Translations under genes and position numbers: made by a program
Notes under the pieces: model-generated
The model's database searches: none
What the model was told of the DNA's origin: nothing
What the model saw: only the letters and a program-made list of their open reading frames with translations
Shown here: piece after piece, positions 35,737 to 44,704 of the stretch
How the letters are laid out: each line of letters opens with the position of its first letter
How positions within the stretch are numbered: position 1 is the stretch's first letter
DNA from: Maribacter stanieri
Lineage (GTDB): Bacteria > Bacteroidota > Bacteroidia > Flavobacteriales > Flavobacteriaceae
Length of the DNA: 64,000 bases
Direction of reading: 5' to 3'
Assembly (NCBI RefSeq): GCF_900112245.1
Contig: NZ_FOYX01000001.1
Coordinates: forward strand, 2,095,856-2,159,855

Positions 35737-37152
35737 TTGATGAAAAAAATACTACTCTTTCTTTTTATTTTAATCTCGGCCAGTGCACTTTCGCAAGAAC
35801 TTAGACTTTTAAGAGGTGCAATTACAGAGAATTTAATTGTTAATGATTCTGTAAGCGAGACTTATTCTCTTTATTTGCCCACTAATTTTAATGTTAATGA
35901 GACTTGGCCCGTAGTCTTTGTCATGGATTTAGATGGTAAGGGAAAAGCAGCTGTCTCTATGCTTATGAATGCTTCGGAGCAAGAAGGGTATGTATTGGCT
36001 AGTTCTAATAATATTAGTGATTCATTATCTATATCTAATAATGTTCTTGTAGCAAATAGAATGTTTAACGCTGTTTTTCAAATAATACCTACAGCTAAAA
36101 ACCGAACATATACTGCCGGTTTTGGTAGTGGAGGAATGTTCGCTTCTATTTTGCCAACTTTTGTCAAGGAAATAAAAGGTGTTGTTTCAATAGGTGCATC
36201 TGTTGGAAACGTTGAAATTTTAAACGCTAAACAACCTTTTCAATTTATAGGTATTGTAAATAGAAACGATTTTAATTTTAGGTCTATGTACGTTAATAAA
36301 CAAATCCTAAATAAATTGAAATTCCCTAATGAATTATTGGTTTATGATGATGAGCGTAATCTTCCTGAAAAAGATATTATATCAAGTGCTTTTAGAATAC
36401 TCACATTAACTGGTATGGCAAAAGGTTATTTAAATCGTAATGATAGTTTGGTACGAGTTTCGTATAATGAGTTTTTGACAAAATCTAATTCCCTGATGTC
36501 CAATCAAAAACCATTATTGGCAGCCTACTTAATGACAGATATGGAAAAAGTATTTTATCCATTGATGAAATTAGATTCATTGAAAGAATCTCAAAAAATA
36601 TTAAAACGTAGTCCTAGTTTTAGAAAAGCAAATAGAAGTCAGAACAGTTATTTTCTTAAGGAATCTTTTACCAAAGAAGATTATAGTTACTATTTAGAGG
36701 AAGATATTATTACATATAATTATGCGAATTTAGGCTGGTGGAACTTTCAGATGGAAGAGTTAAATAAGCTGGATAAAAGTGCTGTACTATTTGAGCGACA
36801 AATGTCAACAAGACTTAGGGGTTATATTAATGCATTGATTTCTGATAATATAGATTATATTTCTGCTGATGAGGAATTGGATTTGGAAGCTTTAAACTTA
36901 TTGTATATGATAAAGACAATTACTTCGCCTGCGGAGTATGATGCTTATTTAAAAGTGATTTCTACTAGTTCTAAGATGGAAGATTACGGTACGGCCCTGT
37001 TTTATCTCGAAGAGCTTTTAAAGAATGGTTATACGAATACACAAGAGCTGTATTCATTAGAGCACACAGCACTATTTAGGATTATGCCAGAATTTAACGA
37101 AGTCGTTGAAAAGTATTTAAAAGGGGCCCGATACGATATTATTGAGCAGTAA
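35737..37152 (+). CDS. exported alpha/beta-hydrolase-like protein (471 aa)
   Basis: A signal peptide (residues 1-19, ending ALS before QELRL) is followed by an esterase-like domain: YSLYLPTNFNVNETWPVVFVMD, G-F-G-S-G-G-M-F as a nucleophile-elbow candidate near residue 130, and LLVYDDERNL. The second half (about 240-471) is helical and looks like TPR-type repeats (YGTALFYLEELLKNGYTNT). The combination suggests a cell-envelope protein, but the substrate is unknown and a full triad cannot be assigned confidently. It overlaps the convergent DJ-1-like gene by 14 bases. Confidence 0.65.
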   Translation: MMKKILLFLFILISASALSQELRLLRGAITENLIVNDSVSETYSLYLPTNFNVNETWPVVFVMDLDGKGKAAVSMLMNASEQEGYVLASSNNISDSLSISNNVLVANRMFNAVFQIIPTAKNRTYTAGFGSGGMFASILPTFVKEIKGVVSIGASVGNVEILNAKQPFQFIGIVNRNDFNFRSMYVNKQILNKLKFPNELLVYDDERNLPEKDIISSAFRILTLTGMAKGYLNRNDSLVRVSYNEFLTKSNSLMSNQKPLLAAYLMTDMEKVFYPLMKLDSLKESQKILKRSPSFRKANRSQNSYFLKESFTKEDYSYYLEEDIITYNYANLGWWNFQMEELNKLDKSAVLFERQMSTRLRGYINALISDNIDYISADEELDLEALNLLYMIKTITSPAEYDAYLKVISTSSKMEDYGTALFYLEELLKNGYTNTQELYSLEHTALFRIMPEFNEVVEKYLKGARYDIIEQ

Positions 37153-37882
37153 GATGGGGTACTTTACTTAAATCCCAATCAATTACCAATCCTTTGGCAA
37201 GAGATTTAGCTATTTCTTTACCATATAAAACTTCGCATAAATATAATGCGGCTTCAAAGCTTTTAGCGCCACCGGCAGAGGTTATGTATTTACCGTCATG
37301 AACAAATAATATGTTATCCTTTATATTGAGATTTGGAAACATCTTTCTATAATTTTCGACGTCACTTGGAAAGGTGGTAGATGCTACTGAATCTAAAATT
37401 CCAGATTTCGCTAAGAGAAAAGCACCATCGCAATGACTGGTCATGTATAATGCGTTTTTATCTGTCTCTTTTATAAAGTTAAGCATTATTGAATCTTTTA
37501 AATCTTTATCCATAGAATGCTCTGCGCTTGGTACGACCAGAATATCTATTTGAGGTAAATCATCTTTAGTGTAGTCAAAATCTGGTAGTATACGAACTCC
37601 TTCAAAAGTAGTGATAGGCTCTAAAGTATTGGCAACGGTAAAAGTGTTCATTGTCTTTATACCTTCTCTAAATTTTGTATGCTGAAAAATGTCAAAAGGT
37701 GCAGTGAATTCTGTATTGAAAGTGCCATCCATAATTAGAAAAGCAACGTTGTAACTATCTGGGTTTAGCTCTGGCAATATTCTAACATTTTCCTTAGCTA
37801 TTTCTGTTGCTGCAGTAGTTTTTTTCTGTTCGCAGTTTAGTAGAAAAAATGGTATAACAAGTAAAAGATTTCTAAAATTCAT
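37139..37882 (-). CDS. lipoprotein of the DJ-1/PfpI superfamily
   Basis: A lipoprotein signal ends at Cys17 (LLNC). The rest is a class I glutamine-amidotransferase-like fold: VAFLIMDGTFNTEFTAPFDIF at the start, DILVVPSAEHS, and the nucleophile elbow MTSHCDGAFLLA with Cys. This arrangement matches the sensor-type DJ-1/PfpI domains of AraC-like regulators, here without DNA-binding domain and membrane-anchored. Function unknown: chaperone, glyoxalase or sensor roles are possible. Confidence 0.8.
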   Translation of the reverse strand: MNFRNLLLVIPFFLLNCEQKKTTAATEIAKENVRILPELNPDSYNVAFLIMDGTFNTEFTAPFDIFQHTKFREGIKTMNTFTVANTLEPITTFEGVRILPDFDYTKDDLPQIDILVVPSAEHSMDKDLKDSIMLNFIKETDKNALYMTSHCDGAFLLAKSGILDSVASTTFPSDVENYRKMFPNLNIKDNILFVHDGKYITSAGGAKSFEAALYLCEVLYGKEIAKSLAKGLVIDWDLSKVPHLTAQ

Positions 37883-37944
37883 AGTAGCATGTATTTGACT
37901 CGAAAGTACGATTATAAGTAAATAAACTTACAATGAATAAATTG

Positions 37945-37952
37945 TATTTTTG
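37945..37952 (+). promoter_or_regulatory. -7 promoter box of the DUF1684 gene
   Basis: TATTTTTG, 18 bases before ATG 37971. It includes the in-frame TTG at 37950, which therefore is not a plausible start codon. Confidence 0.5.
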
Positions 37953-37970
37953 AAGTGTAAACGAAGAGCA

Positions 37971-38615
37971 ATGAGAGTATGTATTTTAATTATGGTTTTG
38001 AGTGTATTTGTTTCATGTGGACAAGAAAAGAAATATCATGATGCTAAACCCGATGTAAAATCAATAACCACATCAGATAAGTTAGCAGATATTTTACTGT
38101 TTCAACAAGAATTGAATGCTGAATTTAAAGACCCGGAAACCTCGCCATTGGCAGATCGATTCCGAATAAATTTTGAGACTTTAGATTTTTATGCACCAGA
38201 TACGAGTTATGTAATAGAGGCAGAGTTTGTTAGAACTCCTGAAGCATTACCATTTTCAATGCCAACAACTACAGATAGAGAATCAACTGAAGTGCTTTAT
38301 GGCATTGCAAAATTTACATTAAACGGAAAACAACATCAATTAGAAATATACCAAACACCTGAATTAATAACGCAAGAGAAGTATAAAGATTATCTTTTCT
38401 TGCCATTTACAGATGCAACAAATGGGGAGGAAACATATGGTGGTGGACGTTATTTAGATTTAAGAATACCTAAAGGGAACACTATTGTGCTTGATTTTAA
38501 TAAAGCATATAATCCATATTGTGCTTATAATAAAAAGTTTAGTTGTCCATTAGTGCCTGCTGTAAATAATGTAGATGCTGAAATTAGGGTAGGGGTAAAA
38601 GCTTTTGAGCATTAG
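37971..38615 (+). CDS. DUF1684 lipoprotein
   Basis: From ATG 37971 the protein is 214 residues with a lipoprotein signal (VFVSC). The DUF1684 core is visible: FRINFETLDFY, AKFTLNGKQHQLEIYQ, LFLPFTDATNGEETYGGGRYLDL and DFNKAYNPYCAYNKKFSCPLVP, where the paired Cys and the Tyr/Gly residues are the most conserved. The family is widespread and uncharacterised. I reject the longer frame from 37950 because the promoter box covers it. A strong terminator follows. Confidence 0.88.
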   Translation: MRVCILIMVLSVFVSCGQEKKYHDAKPDVKSITTSDKLADILLFQQELNAEFKDPETSPLADRFRINFETLDFYAPDTSYVIEAEFVRTPEALPFSMPTTTDRESTEVLYGIAKFTLNGKQHQLEIYQTPELITQEKYKDYLFLPFTDATNGEETYGGGRYLDLRIPKGNTIVLDFNKAYNPYCAYNKKFSCPLVPAVNNVDAEIRVGVKAFEH

Positions 38616-38627
38616 ATAATGCGAATA

Positions 38628-38658
38628 AAAAAACTCGGCAGTAAATGCCGAGTTTTTT
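38628..38658. terminator. bidirectional terminator after the DUF1684 gene and the porin gene
   Basis: A perfect 13-bp stem (38628-38640 with 38646-38658) with A-run before and T-run after lies between two convergent genes. Confidence 0.9.
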
Positions 38659-38699
38659 AAACTTAAACTATAAAATCAACAATTAATTATATCAACAAC

Positions 38700-39713
38700 T
38701 TAGAAAGAGTAGATAGCTGCTATCAAGAAAGATGATAAACTTTTAGAAGCTGCACCATCTGCATCAAAATAAGGCTCAACATCGTTACCCCATGAGTCTA
38801 ATCTTATCTCTGGCTTAATAATCAAATTGTCTACAGAGTAGCTACCAGTTAAAGTCAAAGCTAAAACACTTGGATCGTCTTCTATTAAGTCTGATCTAGT
38901 TGAGAAATATTCACCTCTTAAACCAATTGAAAAATCATCTGATGTTGCGTATTGTGGGTATAATGCCGCACCCGAAAAACCTTCGCCTTCATTATCTGCA
39001 TATGCAGCGTTAATACCTAAGAAAAACTCATCTGATAAATCAAAACCACCAGTATAATCTATTTCAAATCCTAATGCTTCACCACCATCGTAGTAGAAGT
39101 TAAGAAATTGCCCTGAGTATCCTAATTGAGCACCAGCGGAGTAAGCACCGGTTAAATTATTGTTGGTATCAGTTACATTCATAACTGCTAACATTAAACT
39201 TAAATCATCAGAAAGTGCAAAGTCAGCTTTTAAACCAACATGAGAAAACGGTCCGCTTGAGAATAAATAAGAAGTACTGTAGTTAAAGTTACCTACAGGA
39301 GAGATAACTTCATAACCTAAGTATGTATTAAATCTACCCATTGTTAAAGTAGTTCCTTCAGATACGTTCCAGTAAGCATAAAGTTGGTTTAGGTTGTACC
39401 CGCCAACTGCTTCTTCGCCTCTAGGTCCAAAAACTACATCTGCAACTACACCAGTTTTTTCACCTTCATAAGTTGCTATTATATTTGCCATACCTAAAGC
39501 AAAACCTAGTTCATTGGCAAATGAGCTACCAAATGATTGTGGAGTGGTGTCAGAAGCACTTAAGTTAGTTTGGTAATAGGCATCTACAGAACCGCTAATA
39601 CTAACTTTTTTAGATTCTTCCTCTTCTTGAGCAACTACACCAGCTGCTGCAAAAAGCATAAGACCTGTTGCAAAAATATTTTTTACGTATTTTGTGTAAA
39701 TAATCGTTTTCAT
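38700..39713 (-). CDS. outer-membrane beta-barrel porin, OmpL-like
   Basis: A signal peptide (about residues 1-28, ending VVA before QEEEE) is followed by an alternating beta-strand pattern to a C-terminal Phe, as in outer-membrane barrels. SISGSVDAYYQTNLS, LNQLYAYWNVSEGTTLTMGRF and the closing SLSSFLIAAIYSF fit the putative beta-barrel porin-2 family. It lies directly downstream of amtB and a PII gene in the same direction, so it may be the outer-membrane entry route for ammonium or another nitrogen source. That role is inferred from context. Confidence 0.8.
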   Translation of the reverse strand: MKTIIYTKYVKNIFATGLMLFAAAGVVAQEEEESKKVSISGSVDAYYQTNLSASDTTPQSFGSSFANELGFALGMANIIATYEGEKTGVVADVVFGPRGEEAVGGYNLNQLYAYWNVSEGTTLTMGRFNTYLGYEVISPVGNFNYSTSYLFSSGPFSHVGLKADFALSDDLSLMLAVMNVTDTNNNLTGAYSAGAQLGYSGQFLNFYYDGGEALGFEIDYTGGFDLSDEFFLGINAAYADNEGEGFSGAALYPQYATSDDFSIGLRGEYFSTRSDLIEDDPSVLALTLTGSYSVDNLIIKPEIRLDSWGNDVEPYFDADGAASKSLSSFLIAAIYSF

Positions 39714-39781
39714 AAGTTTTGATTTAATCCCTTATGGGATGAATTAATTTTGAGAAATTTATATATCGAAAAGGTTATGTA

Positions 39782-39816
39782 ACGGAGCGTTCTGTAAAAC
39801 GCTCCGTATTTTTTTA
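39782..39816. promoter_or_regulatory. hairpin between amtB and the porin gene
   Basis: Nine paired bases ACGGAGCGT with ACGCTCCGT (39782-39790 with 39799-39807). The T-run is on the plus strand only, so for the minus-strand transcript it may attenuate or protect mRNA rather than fully terminate. Confidence 0.5.
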
Positions 39817-41052
39817 GTGTTGATTCATTCTAAAATCAGCATAAGCATCCATACCGTGCTCATGAAGATCTAAGCCTTCAACTTCTTCTTCTTTAGAAAC
39901 CCTAAGACCCATTGTTGCTTTAAGAACTCCTAAGATTAAACCAGATGTAACGATACAGAACCCGCCTACGATCAATACACCGTATAATTGAGTCATGAAT
40001 TGTGCTCCACTTGCTAGGTTACCGAAGATACCTACAACTAATGTTCCCCAGATACCACAGATCAAGTGAACTGCTACAGCACCTACAGGGTCATCTAATT
40101 TTAATTTGTCAACCAAGGCAACACCACCTACAATGATAATACCGGCAATGAATCCTATGATTACGGCTTCGTTTGGTGACATTAAATCCGCTCCGGCGGT
40201 AATACCTACCAATCCACCAAGAATACCGTTTAAGAACATAGTTAAATCTAAGTTCTTATAAAGAATAGTAGAGGTGATCATTGCTCCAAAACCACCAGCG
40301 GCTGCAGCCAAACTTGTAGTAACCAATACCAAAGATGTCAATTCTGGATCTGCGGATAATACTGAACCACCGTTAAAACCGAACCAACCTAACCATAATA
40401 TCAATACACCTGCAGTAGCCATTGGTATACTGTGACCTGGTATAGCGTTTGGTTTACCATCTTTACCGAATTTTCCAATTCTAGAGCCTAATAAAAAGAT
40501 TGCTACTAAAGCAGCCCACCCACCTACAGAGTGTACTAATGTTGAACCTGCAAAATCATAGAATCCCCATGAATCCAAGAATCCGCCACCCCATTTCCAA
40601 GCACCTACTATAGGGTATACTAAACCTACATAGATTACTGTAAATATCATGAACGCACCAATTTTCATACGTTCAGCAACTGCTCCAGATACAATGGTAG
40701 CTGCTGTTGCCGCGAACATTCCTTGAAAAAGAAAATCTGTCCACCAAGTGTAACCACCATCTGCGTATTCAGCTGTCATTCCGCCTTCTGGGGCAGCAAT
40801 ACCAAAGCCTGCAAATTTTAAGATCCCTATGTCTCCATCTTCAAAGCCTGGATACATTAAATTAAAGCCCCATGCGTAATAAAGTAATAAGCCACCTGTA
40901 ATGATAAAGATGTTCTTAAATAATATGTTTATTGTATTTTTTTGTCTGGTCAAGCCAATCTCTAAAAAAGCAAACCCTGTATGCATGAAGAATACCAGTG
41001 CGGTAGCCAACATCATCCATATGTTATTTGCTGTAAATAATCCTGCGTCCAT
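39814..41052 (-). CDS. amtB: ammonium transporter
   Basis: About eleven membrane segments, 412 residues. FFMHTGFAFLEIGLTRQKNTINI, the DFAGSTLVHSVGGWAAL pore region with a conserved His, and FNGGSVLSAD are typical of Amt/AmtB. It imports ammonium across the inner membrane. The short cytoplasmic tail carries charged residues. It follows a PII-type regulator (29 bases), which in this family plugs the channel when nitrogen is plentiful, and precedes an outer-membrane porin gene. Probably one nitrogen-responsive operon. Confidence 0.95.
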   Translation of the reverse strand: MDAGLFTANNIWMMLATALVFFMHTGFAFLEIGLTRQKNTINILFKNIFIITGGLLLYYAWGFNLMYPGFEDGDIGILKFAGFGIAAPEGGMTAEYADGGYTWWTDFLFQGMFAATAATIVSGAVAERMKIGAFMIFTVIYVGLVYPIVGAWKWGGGFLDSWGFYDFAGSTLVHSVGGWAALVAIFLLGSRIGKFGKDGKPNAIPGHSIPMATAGVLILWLGWFGFNGGSVLSADPELTSLVLVTTSLAAAAGGFGAMITSTILYKNLDLTMFLNGILGGLVGITAGADLMSPNEAVIIGFIAGIIIVGGVALVDKLKLDDPVGAVAVHLICGIWGTLVVGIFGNLASGAQFMTQLYGVLIVGGFCIVTSGLILGVLKATMGLRVSKEEEVEGLDLHEHGMDAYADFRMNQH

Positions 41053-41081
41053 TTCGTTTAGTTTTTAGTTAGTTATTTTAT

Positions 41082-41420
41082 TTAGTTGATACCGGCCAAA
41101 CCGTCTTCCTTAGTTCTTATTCTATAAGCCTCAATTACTTCTGAAACAAATATTTTACCATCACCTACATTACCTGAGTATGCAGATTCAAGAATAGCAT
41201 TCACTGTTTTTTCAAGAAAATCGTCAGATACTACTATGGTTAAGTATCTACGTTGAATATCTGTAGTGCTATAAGAGATACCACGATATACGTGACCTTC
41301 TTTTTCATTACCAACTCCTGTTACATCCCAGTAACTGAAGAAGTTTACTTCGATGTTATGCAACGCCTCTTTGACATCGTCAAACTTTGATTTTCTGATA
41401 ATTGCCTCGATTTTTTTCAT
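41082..41420 (-). CDS. glnB: PII-family nitrogen regulator
   Basis: A 112-residue PII protein: KKIEAIIRKSKFDDVKEAL at the start, T-loop with Tyr45 in GHVYRGISYS at the place of the uridylylated Tyr51 of E. coli, and VGDGKIFVSEVIEAYRIRTKE, the ATP-binding C-terminus. The T-loop is slightly shortened. It senses ATP/ADP and 2-oxoglutarate and regulates AmtB, encoded 29 bases downstream. Whether the Tyr is modified here is unknown. Confidence 0.93.
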   Translation of the reverse strand: MKKIEAIIRKSKFDDVKEALHNIEVNFFSYWDVTGVGNEKEGHVYRGISYSTTDIQRRYLTIVVSDDFLEKTVNAILESAYSGNVGDGKIFVSEVIEAYRIRTKEDGLAGIN

Positions 41421-41610
41421 TTGAATAAGTTTTTGATATTGCCAAATATATGTTAATATGAGTATCCCCCTAAAAATAATAGGGGTTGAATGGATATTTT
41501 TATGAGTATCATAATATATACCCTATAAATTTTAGGGTATTGTTATTTTTAGAAGATAATATTGAGGATTAAGAGAATACCAAATAACCATTTGCCTATA
41601 ATCATAGAAT

Positions 41611-41644
41611 AATCGTCAGGAAATTGTGTAATAATCTGACGATT
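41611..41644. repeat. inverted repeat in a gene-free interval
   Basis: AATCGTCAG (41611-41619) and CTGACGATT (41636-41644) form a 9-bp stem with a 16-base loop, downstream of crcB. It may help end crcB transcription, but there is no good T-run. The rest of 41421-41711 shows nothing recognisable. Confidence 0.5.
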
Positions 41645-41711
41645 GTTTAATAAATCGGCAAATACCTGAAAAAATGTATAAAAATAAAAATGTAGATGGG
41701 TAATGTTATTT

Positions 41712-42083
41712 CTATAACATTTTGCAAATCCAGAGTCCCAATGAAATAGCTAGAATTCCAATTGCAACACTTAGTCCCATATATAGGGATGTTTGAAATA
41801 GTGTAGATTCCTTTAATAGAATGTTACTTTCTAATGCGAATGTTGAGAAAGTAGTAAAGCCTCCGCAGAAACCGGTGGCTAATAATAAAGTTTGATTTTC
41901 GGAAATGTAATTGTTCTTTAGGGAGAGACCTATTAGTATACCTATTAAAAGGCAGCCAATAATGTTTACTAGAAAAGTACCTAGATAAAAATTTGAGTAA
42001 TATGCATTGAGGTTTTTGGAAATGTAGTATCTTAATATACTACCAAAACCTCCTCCCAAGAAAACTAGTAGAAATTGTTTCAT
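41712..42083 (-). CDS. crcB: fluoride channel Fluc/CrcB
   Basis: Four membrane segments in 123 residues, with conserved Asn40 (FLVN), GGGFGSILRYYISK at the N-terminus and the GFCGGFTTFSTF motif (71-82) that carries the Na+ and Phe-box residues. Fluc dimers export fluoride. Only one copy is present, as expected for a homodimer with dual topology. No fluoride riboswitch was recognised upstream. Confidence 0.93.
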   Translation of the reverse strand: MKQFLLVFLGGGFGSILRYYISKNLNAYYSNFYLGTFLVNIIGCLLIGILIGLSLKNNYISENQTLLLATGFCGGFTTFSTFALESNILLKESTLFQTSLYMGLSVAIGILAISLGLWICKML

Positions 42084-42101
42084 ACCTTATAAAGGTATAA
42101 A

Positions 42102-42281
42102 CTAAACTGCTTTCTTGTAGCTCGTAGTAAGTAAATCTAATGGATAAATTGCTGTAGGTCGTTGGTCTGATAATTTTTGCGAAGATGTCTTCGGTTTTTG
42201 TGAAACACTTAACAAACTAACTACCACTAAAGCAATGTTAATACCTACTAATACTAAAAAAATTGTAAGAAATGTCGTCAT
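42102..42281 (-). CDS. small single-span membrane protein (59 aa), MTTFLT type
   Basis: The 59-residue frame begins MTTFLTIFLVLVGIN, a single membrane segment of about 20-25 residues, then a polar tail (SQKPKTSSQKLSD) ending TTSYKKAV. It lies 18 bases upstream of crcB on the same strand. A 28-residue relative with the same start is encoded at 58036-58122, which argues that both are real genes. No function known. Confidence 0.55.
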   Translation of the reverse strand: MTTFLTIFLVLVGINIALVVVSLLSVSQKPKTSSQKLSDQRPTAIYPLDLLTTSYKKAV

Positions 42282-42398
42282 AATATTTTACATCTTATAG
42301 ATGAATAACGCAAAATTACGTTATTTGGTATATTAAACGACGATATTCAGTGTTTTGTTGTGAAAACGTTAATTTTTGTAGTGTAGGTAAAAAATTAA

Positions 42399-42587
42399 CT
42401 ATTCTTTTAGAAAAAACTTTATACAAAGGAGTAGGATTAGGAATAATGTAAAGAATATGCCAATCCATCTAACGCCTTTGAAATTTTTTTGGTGTAATTT
42501 AAAGTCTTTTCTGTAAGTAATGACGATTACTATTGCAAAAACCACCGCAAATGCGATTGCAAAAATGATTTGTCCGGTGCTAAACAT
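42399..42587 (-). CDS. small two-span membrane protein (62 aa)
   Basis: Two hydrophobic segments (about residues 6-24 and 41-59) flank a basic loop TYRKDFKLHQKNFKGVRW. Conserved small flavobacterial membrane proteins have this layout; I do not recognise a family. It is divergent from a MazG-like gene, with 45 bases between starts. Confidence 0.65.
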   Translation of the reverse strand: MFSTGQIIFAIAFAVVFAIVIVITYRKDFKLHQKNFKGVRWIGIFFTLFLILLLCIKFFLKE

Positions 42588-42632
42588 ATTTCATATTTTT
42601 ACGCAAAGCTAACGGAAAACGGTATAATAAAG

Positions 42633-43019
42633 ATGAAAAACAAAATCAAAGCAGTAGCAGAATTTCATAATTCTTTTGGACTAGGTGTTTCTGAGGAAAT
42701 GATAGCTGATTTAGGAGAGGCAAAAAACACTTTGCGTTTTAATTTAATGGATGAGGAGAATAAGGAATATTTAGAGGCTGCTCAAAACAATGATCTTGTA
42801 GAAGTTGCAGATGCTCTTGGTGATATGTTGTATATTTTATGTGGTACAATCCTAGAGCATGGTATGCAATATAAAATTGAAGAGGTATTCAATGAAATAC
42901 AACGTAGCAATATGAGTAAGCTTGGTGAAGATGGAAAACCTATTTACCGTGAAGACGGTAAAGTTTTAAAAGGGCCTAATTATTCTAAACCTAATATTGA
43001 GGTGATTTTAGATAAATAA
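42633..43019 (+). CDS. MazG-like nucleotide pyrophosphohydrolase
   Basis: From ATG 42633 the protein is 128 residues, all helical. LMDEENKEYLEAAQ and DLVEVADALGDMLYILCGT match the EExxE...ExxD metal-binding pattern of the MazG/phosphoribosyl-ATP pyrophosphohydrolase superfamily. It should hydrolyse a nucleoside triphosphate or related substrate, perhaps for house-cleaning; the substrate is not known. A longer frame from TTG 42570 would overlap the divergent membrane-protein gene and is rejected. Confidence 0.82.
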   Translation: MKNKIKAVAEFHNSFGLGVSEEMIADLGEAKNTLRFNLMDEENKEYLEAAQNNDLVEVADALGDMLYILCGTILEHGMQYKIEEVFNEIQRSNMSKLGEDGKPIYREDGKVLKGPNYSKPNIEVILDK

Positions 43020-43046
43020 AAAAGGGGGCAATTTGCCCCCTTTTTT
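43018..43046. terminator. bidirectional terminator overlapping the ilvE stop region
   Basis: AAAAGGGGGCA and TGCCCCCTTTT pair closely, with T-runs on both strands. It ends both convergent genes and touches the ilvE stop codon (43045-43047). Confidence 0.9.
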
Positions 43047-44115
43047 ATGCCTTTAATTTATATCTCCAACCAAATTTGTCTTCAGACTTATTGTACTGTA
43101 TATCTGTAATTGTTTTCTTAAGTAGTTGACCGTAACTATTTTCTAACTCCGGTAAGTCATAATCTGTGTCTCTATAACCAAATCCTGCAATTGGTGAAAT
43201 TACTGCAGCTGTACCAGCACCAAACATTTCTTTTAAAGAACCATCTTTTGCCGCCTCAACAACTTCTTTTACAGTTATTTTTCTAACCTCTGTTTTAATA
43301 CCTAGGTCTTTGGCAATTTCCAAAATACTTTTTCTAGTAATACCATCAAGGATACGATCACTAGTTGGTCCAGTTAAAAGAGTGTCATTGATTCTAACAA
43401 ATATGTTCATTGCACCTGCCTCTTCAATAAATTCGTGGTTGGTGTCATCTGTCCATATTACCTGATTGTATCCTTTTGCAACAGCTAATTGTGTTGGGTA
43501 AAACTGACCTGCGTAATTACCACCGGCTTTAGCGTAACCAACACCACCATTAGCTGATCTAGAATACTTCTCTTCAATAAGTACTTTTACTTTTCCTGAA
43601 AAATAAGCTCCAGACGGCGCGCAAGCGATAATGAATTTATATTCGTTGGCTGGTGATGCATGAAAGCCATTACCTGAAGCGAACATAAATGGTCTTATAT
43701 ATAATGAACTACCATCTTTTGTTGGTATAAAATCTTTATCAAGATTTATTAATGCATTTAAACCTTCCATGAAATAATCTTCAGGAATTTGCGGTATACA
43801 CATTCTTTCCGCAGAAATGTTAAATCGCTTATGGTTGTCTAATGGTCTAAATAAAAAGACATCATTATTTTTATCCTTATAAGCTTTCATTCCTTCAAAA
43901 ATGGATTGTCCATAATGGAAAATTTTTGATGAAGGGTCGAGTGTAATTGGTTGATAAGGTGTAATCTTGGGAGTTTCCCATGCACCATCTTTATACGTAC
44001 AGACTAACATATGGTCTGTAAATACCGATCCAAAAGCTAGATTATCAAAATCTACTTGATCAATTTTAGAAGTTTTTACCTTTTCTACTATGATATCTTT
44101 TGTTGCAATACTCAT
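43045..44115 (-). CDS. ilvE: branched-chain amino acid aminotransferase
   Basis: A fold-type IV PLP enzyme of 356 residues. SIFEGMKAYKD, GVGYAKAGGNYAGQF (PLP Lys), EEAGAMNIFVRIND and GAGTAAVISPI are conserved in the large IlvE form. It moves amino groups between glutamate and Leu, Ile or Val, the last step of synthesis and the first of degradation. It stands alone, not in an ilv operon, which suggests a general role. Confidence 0.95.
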   Translation of the reverse strand: MSIATKDIIVEKVKTSKIDQVDFDNLAFGSVFTDHMLVCTYKDGAWETPKITPYQPITLDPSSKIFHYGQSIFEGMKAYKDKNNDVFLFRPLDNHKRFNISAERMCIPQIPEDYFMEGLNALINLDKDFIPTKDGSSLYIRPFMFASGNGFHASPANEYKFIIACAPSGAYFSGKVKVLIEEKYSRSANGGVGYAKAGGNYAGQFYPTQLAVAKGYNQVIWTDDTNHEFIEEAGAMNIFVRINDTLLTGPTSDRILDGITRKSILEIAKDLGIKTEVRKITVKEVVEAAKDGSLKEMFGAGTAAVISPIAGFGYRDTDYDLPELENSYGQLLKKTITDIQYNKSEDKFGWRYKLKA

Positions 44116-44223
44116 GAAATATGTAACTTTAGTTGATTAAAATTAAACAAATATCCCTACTACCCCTTCTTTTTTAGTTTTAAATTGATCAGTTTTGTAG
44201 GTTAATCAACATTTTTAGGATTT

Positions 44224-44703
44224 ATGAAAGGATTTAACATATTACTTGTCTTTTTGTTTGGAATTTTCACATGTCTTGCGCAGCAGAATTCTGAAATAAG
44301 TTCATCTCAATTTTATGGGAAGGAGTTTGAAGCTACTTCATTAAGTAATAAGGATGAAGTTTGGCAGACATTTTCATCAATGCCGGTTTCAGATTCTTTA
44401 TATCTTCAATTTAAATCAAAAGTAAAAGAAGTTTGTAAGGTAAAAGGTTGTTGGATGATTGTTGAATTACCTAAAGGTGAGCAAGCAATGGTTCGCTTTA
44501 AGGATTACGGATTTTTTATGCCTGCAGATATTTTAGAAAAAGAAGTTGTTTTAAATGGATTGGCTTTTGTGGAAGAAATGAGTGTTGAAGATCAGCAACA
44601 CTATGCAAAAGATACAGGAAAAACAGACATTGAAATAGCAAAAATAACTGCTCCTAAAAGAACATTTAGTTTTGAAGCAACTGGAGTCTTAGTCCCAAAT
44701 TAA
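44224..44703 (+). CDS. exported DUF4920 protein
   Basis: A signal peptide (residues 1-19, ending CLA before QQNSE) precedes a beta-rich domain with VCKVKGCWMIVE and MVRFKDYGFFMPADILEKEVVLNG, the DUF4920 core with two Cys separated as C-x(3)-G-C. The family is periplasmic and uncharacterised. mnmD begins 1 base after its stop; this gene may be cotranscribed with it without shared function. Confidence 0.85.
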   Translation: MKGFNILLVFLFGIFTCLAQQNSEISSSQFYGKEFEATSLSNKDEVWQTFSSMPVSDSLYLQFKSKVKEVCKVKGCWMIVELPKGEQAMVRFKDYGFFMPADILEKEVVLNGLAFVEEMSVEDQQHYAKDTGKTDIEIAKITAPKRTFSFEATGVLVPN

Positions 44704-44704
44704 T

